From the NCBI GenBank assembly GCA_015075175.1, contig JABTUV010000001.1, positions 558,001 to 622,000 on the forward strand: a stretch of DNA of 64,000 nt, written 5' to 3'. The notes beneath the pieces are model-generated. The model was not told the DNA's origin and made no database searches. It saw only the letters and a list, made by a program, of their open reading frames with translations. Shown here one piece after another: positions 35,587 to 44,065 of this stretch (its first letter is position 1; each line of letters starts with the position of its first letter). The position numbers and the translations under genes were made by a program. The DNA is from a bacterium (lineage in GTDB: Bacteria > Hinthialibacterota > Hinthialibacteria > H5-UNCL2).

Positions 35587-36486
35587 ATGCCTTTCAGCGG
35601 TTCCGGCGTCGCCATCATCACTCCCCTCAAGAACGACCGCATCGACTTTGACGCTTACGGCAAGCTGCTCGACTTCCACGCGAAGAACAAGACCGACGCC
35701 ATTGTGGTCTGCGGGACCACGGGCGAGTCGGCCACGCTTACGGTCGAGGAGCAGAAGAGACTGATCCAGTTCACCGCCGAGCACGCGCGGGGGATGCACG
35801 TGACGGCCGGCGTCGGCAGCAACAGCACGCACAAGACGGTCGAGCTGGCGCGCTGGGCCTGCGGCGTCTCCGGCGTGGACAGCCTCTTGGTCATCACGCC
35901 CTATTACAACAAGCCCAGCCAGGCGGGTCTCGTGGCGCATTTTTCGGCCGTGGCGGAAGTTTCGACGAGGCCCATCATCATGTACAACGTGCCGGGCCGG
36001 ACGGGCGTGAACATGACGGCGGCGACCACGCTGGAGCTCGCGAAGGTGAAGAACATTGCGGGGGTCAAGGAGGCCAGCGGCGATCTCAATCAGATCAGCG
36101 AGATATGCGCCCATGCGCCCAAGGGATTCGCCGTCCTGTCGGGAGACGATGCGCTCACGCTGCCGATTCTCTCCGTCGGCGGCGTCGGCGTCATCAGCGT
36201 GACGGCCAATGTCGTTCCCGAGCGGCTCTCGCGCCTGGTGCACGCCTGGCTGGAGGGCAGGCGCGACGAGGCCCGCGACATCCACCACCAACTTTTGAAG
36301 TTGAACCAGACGATGTTCGTGGAGACCAATCCCGTCCCGGTGAAGACGGCCGTCAACCTTTTGGCTAAGTCCGGCAAGTACGGCCTGCCCGACTGCGGCC
36401 ACGTCCGCCTGCCGCTGGTGGAATTGCAGAAGGCGAGTTTGGACAAGCTGGTGGCGGCGATGCGGGAGTTCGGGCTGGAGGTGTAA
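35587..36486 (+). CDS. dapA: 4-hydroxy-tetrahydrodipicolinate synthase
   Basis: A 299-aa TIM-barrel protein of normal DapA length. Visible motifs are CGTTGESATLT (phosphate/pyruvate-binding loop), YYNKPSQAGL, the catalytic tyrosine in MYNVPGRTGVN, and the Schiff-base lysine in GVKEASGD (about residue 162). DapA condenses pyruvate with aspartate semialdehyde at the start of the lysine/diaminopimelate branch, which Gram-negative bacteria need for peptidoglycan. An AGGAGG ribosome-binding site lies seven bases before the ATG. The gene stands alone, with repeats on both sides, and a long inverted repeat begins five bases after the stop. Homologues acting on sialic acid or keto-sugars exist, but the motifs fit DapA best. 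Confidence 0.92.
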   Translation: MPFSGSGVAIITPLKNDRIDFDAYGKLLDFHAKNKTDAIVVCGTTGESATLTVEEQKRLIQFTAEHARGMHVTAGVGSNSTHKTVELARWACGVSGVDSLLVITPYYNKPSQAGLVAHFSAVAEVSTRPIIMYNVPGRTGVNMTAATTLELAKVKNIAGVKEASGDLNQISEICAHAPKGFAVLSGDDALTLPILSVGGVGVISVTANVVPERLSRLVHAWLEGRRDEARDIHHQLLKLNQTMFVETNPVPVKTAVNLLAKSGKYGLPDCGHVRLPLVELQKASLDKLVAAMREFGLEV

Positions 36487-36490
36487 CTTC

Positions 36491-36685
36491 GCCCGGGGTG
36501 CCACCCTTTTGTACTCAAAAGGGTGGTCGTGGCCGCGAGCCCTCCCGTCTGGAGTGCGGCTGCTTGCTGCCGCCGACGAACCTGGAACAATGCGGCAGCA
36601 AGCAGCCGCACCCCACATGATCGCCGCTCCGAGGACGCTTGTGCGCGTCGAGCAACCTTTTGAGTACAAAAGGGTGGCGCCCGGC
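36491..36685. repeat. Nested inverted repeats after dapA
   Basis: The left outer unit (36491-36526) contains a perfect hairpin: stem CCACCCTTTTG, loop TACT, then the complementary stem. The right outer unit (about 36653-36685) is its inverted copy with a slightly changed stem. Between them is a second inverted pair, GTGCGGCTGCTTGCTGCC (36554-36571) and its complement (36594-36611). Related sequences occur at 48621-48647 and 53756-53782. The first hairpin could also serve as a terminator for dapA, although no T-run follows it. Confidence 0.68.
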
Positions 36686-36751
36686 GCAAGCTCGAGTCGT
36701 AGCGGCGACATGCTGTCGCCGGTCTCGGGGACGTTGCGTCCCCGATGCAGG

Positions 36752-37936
36752 CTAGGGCCGCTGGCGCTCGTACTCCACGTGGTGCAGTTGCAGCAGGTGC
36801 GTGAGTTCCGCGCGTTCGTCCGCCGTCCAGTCGCCGGCTGCGATCTCGCGTTCGACTTCATCCAGCGTGCGGCGCACGTATTCCCAGTCCAGCGTCTTGA
36901 TCAGCCCGCAGCGCGCGCAATCGAAGACGTAATCGCCGGTGATGAACGAGCGCCGCAGATTCCGCGCGGTCTCGCCGTGCATGACCTGCCACAGCGTCTC
37001 GTGATGGAGGTCCCCGAGCACGAAATCCGACACGCAACAGGGCCGGACGTCGCCTTCTTTATAGAGAAACGGCATCTGCCACGGAAACGTGCAATAGCGC
37101 CGCACGCCGTCATCTTTCCTGTTGATGACCCTGGACTGTCGACGCGGGTCGGGCTGGTTGTAAAGATACTGGAAGGCGACCCCCAGCCTTTTCGCCAGCC
37201 GGCGCGCGCGGAACATGTAATACTTGAACCGCCAGGTGTGGCAGACGCTTTCGGAGAGAAACTCGGGTTTGTGGGCGATCATGTTGAAGATCTTCAACTC
37301 GCGCAGTGTCAATCGTCTGCACAGTCGCACCATGTCCGGCATCTGGTGCATGTTGTTCCTGCTGACGACCATATGCATGTCCACCTGCGGGGCGGACAGG
37401 CCGCGCCGGTTGCGTTCGGCGATCAGCCGCTCGACGTTGGAGAGGATCGGAGCGAGCTGGAACCCCGCGCGCAGGTCGGCGGTCGTCTCCTCGGTAGTGC
37501 CGTCCAGGCTGACGATCATCTCGTCCAGCCCCATATCCAAGAGATGGTTGATGCGGCGGTCGTCGAGGAGCGTGCCGTTGGTCGTCAAGTGCACTCTCGC
37601 GCCGGCGCGCTTGCAGGTTTCGGCGACGTCGAAGAACCGCGGGTGCATGGTAGGCTCGCCGTGGCCGGTGAAGGCGACGAAGTTCACGAGATGCAGGTAC
37701 GGCGCGACCTGGCCGAACATCTCCATCGTGAAGATGCCGTCCTTCTTGTGATGCATCGATTCTCGCCCGCAGAAGCGGCATTTGAGGTTGCAGACGTCGG
37801 AAAATGAGAAGAAGATGAAGGAGGGGAAATGGAAGAGCTCGTCGACCAGCGAGGTGAGCGCCAGTTTCTCCTTCAGCGTGTTGACCTCGCGGCGGCTGCG
37901 GCGAATCAACTCAAGCTCGGCGGTCGTGGCAAGCAT
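36752..37936 (-). CDS. Radical SAM protein with SPASM-type C-terminal cluster domain
   Basis: A 394-aa protein. The radical SAM cluster motif CNLKCRFC lies near residue 50, followed by GHGEPTMHP (the 'GGEP'-like SAM-contacting motif), LTTNGTLLD and VSLDGTTEET. The C-terminal region has further cysteines in YCTFPWQMPFLYKEGDVRPCC and then FDCARCG, the SPASM arrangement that holds auxiliary iron-sulfur clusters. Such enzymes modify peptides or carry out sulfatase maturation or other radical chemistry. No precursor peptide or partner was recognised nearby, so the substrate is unknown. The ATG at 37936 is the only sensible start. The gene is divergent from the DUF123 gene, 52 bases away. Confidence 0.85.
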   Translation of the reverse strand: MLATTAELELIRRSRREVNTLKEKLALTSLVDELFHFPSFIFFSFSDVCNLKCRFCGRESMHHKKDGIFTMEMFGQVAPYLHLVNFVAFTGHGEPTMHPRFFDVAETCKRAGARVHLTTNGTLLDDRRINHLLDMGLDEMIVSLDGTTEETTADLRAGFQLAPILSNVERLIAERNRRGLSAPQVDMHMVVSRNNMHQMPDMVRLCRRLTLRELKIFNMIAHKPEFLSESVCHTWRFKYYMFRARRLAKRLGVAFQYLYNQPDPRRQSRVINRKDDGVRRYCTFPWQMPFLYKEGDVRPCCVSDFVLGDLHHETLWQVMHGETARNLRRSFITGDYVFDCARCGLIKTLDWEYVRRTLDEVEREIAAGDWTADERAELTHLLQLHHVEYERQRP

Positions 37937-37988
37937 GTCGCATCCTTCGCATCGTCTCCTTGGCTGGTTATGCTGAGTCTTTCAGGCG

Positions 37989-38370
37989 ATGGATGTCAAT
38001 TTTCTCGAAAACCTGCCGGAGGGCGGCTGCTACCGGCTGCTCCTGGTGCTGGAGGCCGCGCTGGATCGCGGTGGGCGCGCTGGGGCGGGTGCGGTTTCCG
38101 GCGGGGCGGTACGTTTACACCGGCTCGGCGCGGCGCAACCTGGCGGCGCGGTTGGCGCGCCATGGGCGTCGCAGGAAGCCGTTCCGCTGGCATATCGATT
38201 ACTTGCGACGGTACGCGCGACTGGCGGGCGTCGAGATCCATCCCTTGGACGGACCGGGTGAATGCGAGCTGGCGCGCGAGATGCTCGCCCTGCGCGGCGC
38301 GGAGATCGTCGCGCGCGGATTTGGGAGCAGTGATTGCATGTGCGCGACGCACCTGGTGCGCCTGCCGTAG
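37989..38370 (+). pseudogene. DUF123 (GIY-YIG superfamily) protein, one frameshift
   Basis: The protein starts MDVNFLENLPEGGCYRLLLV, then jumps frame near 38058-38068 into AVGALGRVRFPAGRYVYTGS, LAARLARHGRRRKPFRWHIDY and GFGSSDCMCATHLVRL. Joined, it has every hallmark of DUF123: the 'G.LG.v.FPaG.Y.YvGSA' strand-turn, the 'WHIDYL' segment and a C-terminal 'GFGcSDC.C.THL' motif. DUF123 is a small GIY-YIG-like domain, sometimes fused to endonuclease III; its function is uncertain. One single-base indel breaks the gene. Its start lies 52 bases from the divergent radical SAM gene. Confidence 0.75.
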
Positions 38371-38441
38371 GGTGCGCACTGCGCACCACTCAAGGCGCGC
38401 AGGGGGCGGAAGGCAGCCGCAGTCCACAAGCCGGCGTCATG

Positions 38442-41400
38442 TTACTTGTAGAGCCGGGCCTCCGCCCAATCGGCGTGATCGTAATCCTGATCGCCCAGGT
38501 TGTCGCATACGAGCGTCAGCACGCGCGCGCCCTTCAACTCATCGACCACGAGCGTGATGGGCGGCGAATCCTCGCGCATTTCGGGCGTTTCCAAGACGAC
38601 CCTGCCGTCCAGCTCGACGCGGAATTGCACGGCCGCCTTGCCGTGGCCGGACTTGGCGGTTGCGTCAAGTCCAACGACGGCGACGAAATGCGTGTAACCC
38701 CCGCCGGCGATGAAGTAACTCGTGCGCTGCGGCGCATGCGCCCCAAGGCCGGTGGCGTAGGTCTTGCCGCCCAGGATGATCGGTGCGCCGGTGACGCTGC
38801 GGTTGATCCGCAGGCGACCATAACCCTGCTCGTGCGCAATCACGATCGCGTCGTGCAACTTCGACAACTCTTCATAGTTGCGACCCTTCGGCATCACCGC
38901 GCCGGTGCGAAAGGCGACGGGAACCTCCAGCCGCGCGGGCGCGACGCCCTCGGCCGTCTCCAGCACGACGGCGGAAACGAAATCCGACTTGGGCGCCAGT
39001 TTCCTTGTGTCAACCGTGAAAGGAATGCGGTAAGGCTTCCCGACGGCGAAAGGCTCGGCCACGGCGAGATTCAGCCAAAAATCGTTGGCAGACGCTGCTA
39101 TGATGGGAATGCGATCGACGTCACAGTACACTTCGATAAAACCCGAACGCGATTCGCCTGGAGTGATGACGCCTAATTCGACGCGTGCGGGAGCGGGGCG
39201 CGCCAGCGTCAACTTGCCCTCCTCCAGAAGGGCCGACCAGCGCGCCTTGCCGCCGGTTTGCGGGATGATGCACAACTCGACGATACCGGGCGACTCGGCC
39301 AAATACTCGACCTCCATCTTACCATTATCACAGTTTAATTGAGACGCCGGGCACCGCGATGCGTGTAACGTGATGCGATACGGATCTCCGGCCACGAGAT
39401 GGTCGGAGAGGCCGGAAACGCGCCAGCGGCCGTCGCCGTCGGCGGTACAAGCATACTCGATCAAGTCCAACCCGCCCATGGTCGTGTGGCGGTCCGTCGC
39501 CAGGAGTCGCGGTCCTTCCCCCGTAGGTTGAACCGCGTAGGCGCGGCCTTCCAGCGGCTTGGCGTCGGGCAGTCGCACCGTGTCCTGCGAGTCGAACTCG
39601 CCCAGATACTTGTGCTCCCAGAAGGACCAGACGTGATAACGGCCGGGCGCCAAGTCGAGACGGGAGAGCGGCAGCGACTGACGCCGGGGTTCGTCGCGGT
39701 AGTTGAAGAGTCCCACCACGTCCCACTGACCGTAGGGACGGCGGAGCTTCAGATCAAATATCTCATAGCTCTCCCAGTCGGGCGTGATGCGATAGAGCTG
39801 GGTGGGATAGATGTCGATCATGGGAATGCTCTTTTGCAGGACGCGCGTGATGGGTTCGGGATAGAGCGTCCAGGTTTCGTCGGTGCTGAATTGCTGCCCG
39901 GTGAGTGTGCGGGCCTGGGCGCGCAGGCGGGTGTGCTCGGGCGTCTTGTCGTGCATGTAAGAGAGGGAATCGGGATCACAGTACCACGCGGTATTATTAA
40001 GATACTGCCACTCGACGATGGTGCGGATATTATGCTTGAATCCGCCGCTGTCCTGGCCGGTGCGACTGCCGTTTGCAAAGCCCATGGCGTCGACGGGCAT
40101 GCCCCAGCATAGATTGATGAACTTGGTCGCGCCCACGACCTCGCGCGCGATCTCGATGCCGCACTGAATGCCGAGCATGGGATCGGTGAAGCGGGCGCGG
40201 TCCAGATCGGCGGCCTTGAAGTAGGCGTCAATCGCGGTCGGAATGCCGTCGATCTTGAAGTAATCAAAGTTCCAGACGTCGTTGACCTTTCTCCACCAGT
40301 GGCGATACCACTCCTCGGCGCCACGGTTGGAAAGATTGAGCGCGGCGCCCTCCCAGGCCATGCCGGGGTCCCTGTACGTGTGGCCGGTGAAACTGTGGAT
40401 GCGCGCGCCCGTCTCGTCATGCAGGAACCAGTCCGGGCGCCGCTCGAAATGTTCGGGGAACGCAGTGGAAAAGGGCGTGAACCAGATGCCGGGGATCATG
40501 CCCTCGTGCCTTACTTTGTCGGAGAGGCTGCGCATGAGTTTGTCGTCGCGGCGATCGTAACAATCATCAAATTGAAACACTGACAACCCATAGGGCGCAA
40601 GATGTCGGCCGACCCACTCGATCTGAGGATCGAGCCGGTCATGGTTTTGGCAGCTGATTTCCCAGGCGCGAATGCCGTACCAGGTCATGGCGAAGGTGGG
40701 CGCGACCGGCCAGGTGGATTTGTCAATGGGGCGGAAGAAGCGCACGCCGAGGGCGCTCTGATAATAGTAGGGTCGCGCCGTGATTCCGAGGACGCGTTGA
40801 CCCGAAGCGGCGCGAGAGGTGATGTGATAGCCCGCCTCGTCGGGAACCATGCGAACACTGTGGTTCCAGGCGTCAAAGGTCAGGGCGATGTCACGCTCGC
40901 GATCATAGAGACTGGAAAGCGAAGGCGAGGCGGCGAAGCCGCTGGTCATGGTCAAGACCTTGCGGTCGCCGCTGCGTTCGGCGTGGGTGCGGCAGAGGAT
41001 GGGGCGCTGCATGTTGGTGGTGGCCACGAGTTCGACTTCGCCGAGTCCATCGGAAAAGACGGCGTCGATTTCGACCCGGTCGGCCGTGCGCATCAAGATG
41101 GGCACGCCGTTTTTTCGGGGAATGATCTCGGCGATACCGGGCGGGGCGTCGGACTTGATGAGTTGGAGGAGCAGGCAATGCCAGGTTCCGCGGGCGTGGG
41201 GAAGACGCAGGCTTCCGAGTCGCCCGCCTTCCGCGAGCACGCGGGGAAGGGCATCGGGCGTGGCTTGGCCGAGCAGGCGCCATTTCTTGACGACCATGGG
41301 CGCGGCCTCGACGACTTCGACTTCGTCCATCTCGGCGGGTTGGGTGAAGCGCAGTGAGAGCCAGGCGTCGTGCACGTGGAAGGTTCCCGCGCGCCAGGGG

Positions 41401-41786
41401 GTACCCGAATTGCCGTCGATGGCGTTGGGGGGACCGCAGGTGGCATGGTCGTGGCGCCATTCGGTCCCCCCGACGGACGCGGAGAAAGCGTGGACGGTCG
41501 CGGGAAAGCGCCGCGTGGTGAGCGACAGCGTGAAACTGCGGTCGGGCGGCCGCAGCGTCATGCCGTTGCGGGTCGAACGTCCCGTGAGACTTCCATCGGA
41601 CAGGCTGTAGCGCCGATCGGCGCGGAGGGCCTTGACATCCGTGATGACGAGCACCAGCGGGTCAGGCGCCGGGCCGGGCTGGGTCAGGCAGCGTGAGGAC
41701 CAGTGCAGTTTCATGGGGGATGCCTCTTTCGCAGGGGATGATGAGCAGCAGGCCAGCAGGATGACGGACAGGAGCCATAGCCGCAT
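38442..41786 (-). CDS. Secreted melibiase-like glycoside hydrolase with NPCBM-like C-terminus
   Basis: A 1,114-aa exported protein with a signal peptide ending in a possible lipobox (ILLACC). Residues 90-200 look like a discoidin-type binding domain. A TIM-barrel hydrolase follows: YGLSVFQFDDCYDRRDD, MIPGIWFTPFSTAFPEHF and the GH27/GH36-type nucleophile segment FDYFKIDG. The C-terminal 140 residues have the NPCBM pattern: INRSVTGAPIILGGKTYATG, LGAHAPQRTSYFIAGG, FVAVVGLDA and QFRVELDGRVVLE. This predicts cleavage of alpha-galactosyl or related residues from polysaccharides outside the inner membrane. The exact substrate is unclear because bond specificity in this clan varies. GGAGGT lies just before the ATG. 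galT at 55.3 kb would fit galactose use. Confidence 0.84.
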   Translation of the reverse strand: MRLWLLSVILLACCSSSPAKEASPMKLHWSSRCLTQPGPAPDPLVLVITDVKALRADRRYSLSDGSLTGRSTRNGMTLRPPDRSFTLSLTTRRFPATVHAFSASVGGTEWRHDHATCGPPNAIDGNSGTPWRAGTFHVHDAWLSLRFTQPAEMDEVEVVEAAPMVVKKWRLLGQATPDALPRVLAEGGRLGSLRLPHARGTWHCLLLQLIKSDAPPGIAEIIPRKNGVPILMRTADRVEIDAVFSDGLGEVELVATTNMQRPILCRTHAERSGDRKVLTMTSGFAASPSLSSLYDRERDIALTFDAWNHSVRMVPDEAGYHITSRAASGQRVLGITARPYYYQSALGVRFFRPIDKSTWPVAPTFAMTWYGIRAWEISCQNHDRLDPQIEWVGRHLAPYGLSVFQFDDCYDRRDDKLMRSLSDKVRHEGMIPGIWFTPFSTAFPEHFERRPDWFLHDETGARIHSFTGHTYRDPGMAWEGAALNLSNRGAEEWYRHWWRKVNDVWNFDYFKIDGIPTAIDAYFKAADLDRARFTDPMLGIQCGIEIAREVVGATKFINLCWGMPVDAMGFANGSRTGQDSGGFKHNIRTIVEWQYLNNTAWYCDPDSLSYMHDKTPEHTRLRAQARTLTGQQFSTDETWTLYPEPITRVLQKSIPMIDIYPTQLYRITPDWESYEIFDLKLRRPYGQWDVVGLFNYRDEPRRQSLPLSRLDLAPGRYHVWSFWEHKYLGEFDSQDTVRLPDAKPLEGRAYAVQPTGEGPRLLATDRHTTMGGLDLIEYACTADGDGRWRVSGLSDHLVAGDPYRITLHASRCPASQLNCDNGKMEVEYLAESPGIVELCIIPQTGGKARWSALLEEGKLTLARPAPARVELGVITPGESRSGFIEVYCDVDRIPIIAASANDFWLNLAVAEPFAVGKPYRIPFTVDTRKLAPKSDFVSAVVLETAEGVAPARLEVPVAFRTGAVMPKGRNYEELSKLHDAIVIAHEQGYGRLRINRSVTGAPIILGGKTYATGLGAHAPQRTSYFIAGGGYTHFVAVVGLDATAKSGHGKAAVQFRVELDGRVVLETPEMREDSPPITLVVDELKGARVLTLVCDNLGDQDYDHADWAEARLYK

Positions 41787-42114
41787 GGAGACCTCCGAGA
41801 GCGCTGAGGGTGATGGACGGCGCCATGGTGCTAAAACAAGGAGGCGCTGTCAACGGGTGTTGTCGGAAGGGGCGCGGATGGAACTCTCGGTTGGGACAGG
41901 CGACGGCTGTTCAAGAGGCATCCGGTTTCGGAGTGGAAGTTGCTCGCGCGGGCCGGCGCATCTCCGGCAGACTCACCCCCGCCTCCCGAAGCCAGGGGGA
42001 AGCGGGGCGCACCGAGGCGCTGCGGGGAGACTCAGGTCGCCGGATTGTGGAGGATCGCGCGGCAACGCCGGCGATGGAATCCATGTTCTCCGGGATATCC
42101 TGAGGCAAGGACAA

Positions 42115-42143
42115 TTGCAAAGGCGGGCCGTCTTGTATAGAAT
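42115..42143 (+). promoter_or_regulatory. Promoter for the CPBP protease gene
   Basis: TTGCAA (42115-42120) and TAGAAT (42138-42143) are separated by 17 bases and lie about 30 bases before the ATG at 42174. The remainder of the 41787-42173 divergent gap holds no gene I can support. Confidence 0.55.
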
Positions 42144-42173
42144 ACGGCGATTTGATGCGATGAAGGTGGGCGC

Positions 42174-43043
42174 ATGATTGTGATTGAACCGGAGTATGTG
42201 TCCGAAAGTCCCCAAGTGGCTGCGCCCACAGCGCCGCGGCGACTGGCGTGGTGGGACGGGTTGTTGCTGCTGGCAATGATGCCCGTATTGTACCTGACGA
42301 GCGCGGCGCTGGTGGGAGCCGTGCGCAGCTTCCAAGTCGCGCTGTCGCATCCCGGCCTTTCCCGCAGCGAGCTGGTTGCGCGCCTCAATACGCCGGGCGT
42401 GGTGTTCGCGGCGTCGGCGCTGGCACAGGTGCTGCTCGTGTTGTGCCTCTTAGCCTGGACGCTCGTGCGCCTGCGGGGCCGGACGCGTCCGGAGCTGGGA
42501 TTGGTCGTGGACTTGCCGCCGGTAGCCTGGGTCCTCGCGCCGGTTCTTGCGCTCGCGCCGCTGGTTCTCCTGCCGCCGCTGGTCTTTGCCGCGCAGTTTC
42601 TGGGAGAGGCGCCCGATGTACCTCTCGAGCGGTTGATCGAGCGTGCCTCGTTCACGGAACTGGTTTGGTTTGCCACCTTCGGCGTGGTGCTTGCCCCGCT
42701 CTGCGAGGAGTTGATTTTCCGGGGCTTTCTTTATCCCATCGCCGCTCGTTACGTGCGCGGTTGGCTGGCCATCGCCGCCGTTTCGGCTGCATTCGTGGTC
42801 GTGCACGTGGCCCAGACGGGCGCCTACTGGGTCAGCATGATCCTGATCGGGTCGGTCGCCGTTCTGCTGACGTGGCAGCGGGCCTATTTCGGCTCCGTCA
42901 TTCCCTCCTGGATCACGCACACCTGCTACAACGCCGTCGTGTTGGGCATCGCGGCCGCGGGGCTTTCGGGCCAGGCGATATTGAAGCTCTACTATTACGC
43001 CAGCAGCTTTAGAGCGCTTCTTCCCGGACAGTGGAACCTGTGA
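42174..43043 (+). CDS. CPBP-family intramembrane protease (ABI/Rce1-like)
   Basis: A 289-aa protein with seven to eight membrane helices. The family's catalytic motif EExxxR is present in CEELIFRGFLYPIAARY (about residues 178-194). A second motif with a histidine (AFVVVHVAQTG) and a third in WITHTCYNAVV complete the metal-independent glutamate protease signature. Bacterial members cleave membrane-embedded or prenylated proteins, or protect against bacteriocins; no substrate can be assigned here. The N-terminal 30 residues are hydrophilic and cytosolic. Its ATG follows GAAGGTGG. It is divergent from the melibiase-like gene and 45 bases ahead of the sugar-binding lipoprotein. Confidence 0.87.
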   Translation: MIVIEPEYVSESPQVAAPTAPRRLAWWDGLLLLAMMPVLYLTSAALVGAVRSFQVALSHPGLSRSELVARLNTPGVVFAASALAQVLLVLCLLAWTLVRLRGRTRPELGLVVDLPPVAWVLAPVLALAPLVLLPPLVFAAQFLGEAPDVPLERLIERASFTELVWFATFGVVLAPLCEELIFRGFLYPIAARYVRGWLAIAAVSAAFVVVHVAQTGAYWVSMILIGSVAVLLTWQRAYFGSVIPSWITHTCYNAVVLGIAAAGLSGQAILKLYYYASSFRALLPGQWNL

Positions 43044-43088
43044 CTATCGTCATGGCGCATTAACAGGTTTTGGCATAAGGAGGCGATT

Positions 43089-44039
43089 ATGCACACGAGT
43101 ACGCGCTCACGGATTGCAATCGTACTGGCTGCGCTGGCCGCCTTTTTCGGCTGTGGGACCCGGGAGCCGTCTTCCGAGCGTCCGAGGATTCTTTTTCTCG
43201 TCAAAACGCTCTCCAATCCGTTCTTCCTCACCATGCAGGAGGGCGCGGAGCGGGGCGCGCGGGAGGCCGGCGTGGAGTTGATCTTCATCGCGCCGCAGCG
43301 CGAGACCGATATCGACGCGCAGGTGGGAATGCTCCTGGACAAGCTCAATCAGGGCGTCTCGGCCGTCTGCATCGCTCCCGCCGGCTCGAGGGAATTGGTT
43401 CCTCCGCTTTTGGAGGCCAATCGCCGCGGCATTCCGGTGTTCAATATAGACAACCGTCTGGACCCGGCAACCGTCGAGAAGGAGGGCCTCCGGCTTGTCA
43501 GCTACATCGGCGCCGACAACGAGCAGGGCGGATACCTGGCGGGCAGGTACCTGGCGGAGAAGCTGGGCGGACAGGGGAAGGTAGCCATGCTGGAGGGAAT
43601 TCCCGGCGTGGACAACGCCGAGAACCGCAAGGCTGGATTCCTGCGCGCGGTGGGAGAGCATCCCGGGATCAAGGTGGTCGCCAGCCAGGCGGCGATGTGG
43701 GACCAGGACAAGGGCTACGATGCCATGGCGGACATTCTCCGCGTTTATCCCGATTTGGCCGGCCTCTTCTGCGCCAATGATATGATGGCGCTGGGCGCCA
43801 TCCGCGCCATCGAGCAGGCGGGCAGGACGGGGTCAATCATAGTTACGTCTTATGATAATCTGGTTGCCGCACAGGAGGCCATCAAGGCGGGGCGAATAGC
43901 GTGCAGCATCGAGCAACACCCGGACCTGATGGGCTATGAGGGCGTGGTGCGAGCCGCGGCTTACCTGCGGGGCGAAGCGGTTCCGCCGGAGCTTCTCGTC
44001 AACCTGGAGGTCATCGACAAGTCGAAACTTGTGCCGTAA
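43089..44039 (+). CDS. Sugar-binding lipoprotein (RbsB-type, periplasmic-binding-protein fold I)
   Basis: A 316-aa protein with a lipoprotein signal (IVLAALAAFFGCG, lipid-modified Cys near residue 22). The mature part matches type-1 periplasmic sugar-binding proteins: ILFLVKTLSNPFFLTMQEGA, GVSAVCIAPAGSRELVPPL, GIPVFNIDNRLD, YIGADNEQGGYLAGRYLAE and LFCANDMMALGAIRAIEQAG. Such proteins deliver ribose-, galactose- or inositol-type ligands to an ABC transporter. No permease or ATPase gene is next to it, so its partners must lie elsewhere, or it may act as a sensor. AAGGAGG lies seven bases before the ATG. It is convergent with the serine hydrolase gene 26 bases downstream. Confidence 0.87.
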   Translation: MHTSTRSRIAIVLAALAAFFGCGTREPSSERPRILFLVKTLSNPFFLTMQEGAERGAREAGVELIFIAPQRETDIDAQVGMLLDKLNQGVSAVCIAPAGSRELVPPLLEANRRGIPVFNIDNRLDPATVEKEGLRLVSYIGADNEQGGYLAGRYLAEKLGGQGKVAMLEGIPGVDNAENRKAGFLRAVGEHPGIKVVASQAAMWDQDKGYDAMADILRVYPDLAGLFCANDMMALGAIRAIEQAGRTGSIIVTSYDNLVAAQEAIKAGRIACSIEQHPDLMGYEGVVRAAAYLRGEAVPPELLVNLEVIDKSKLVP

Positions 44040-44065
44040 GCGCAACCGAGCGGCGCCCGGCGAAG

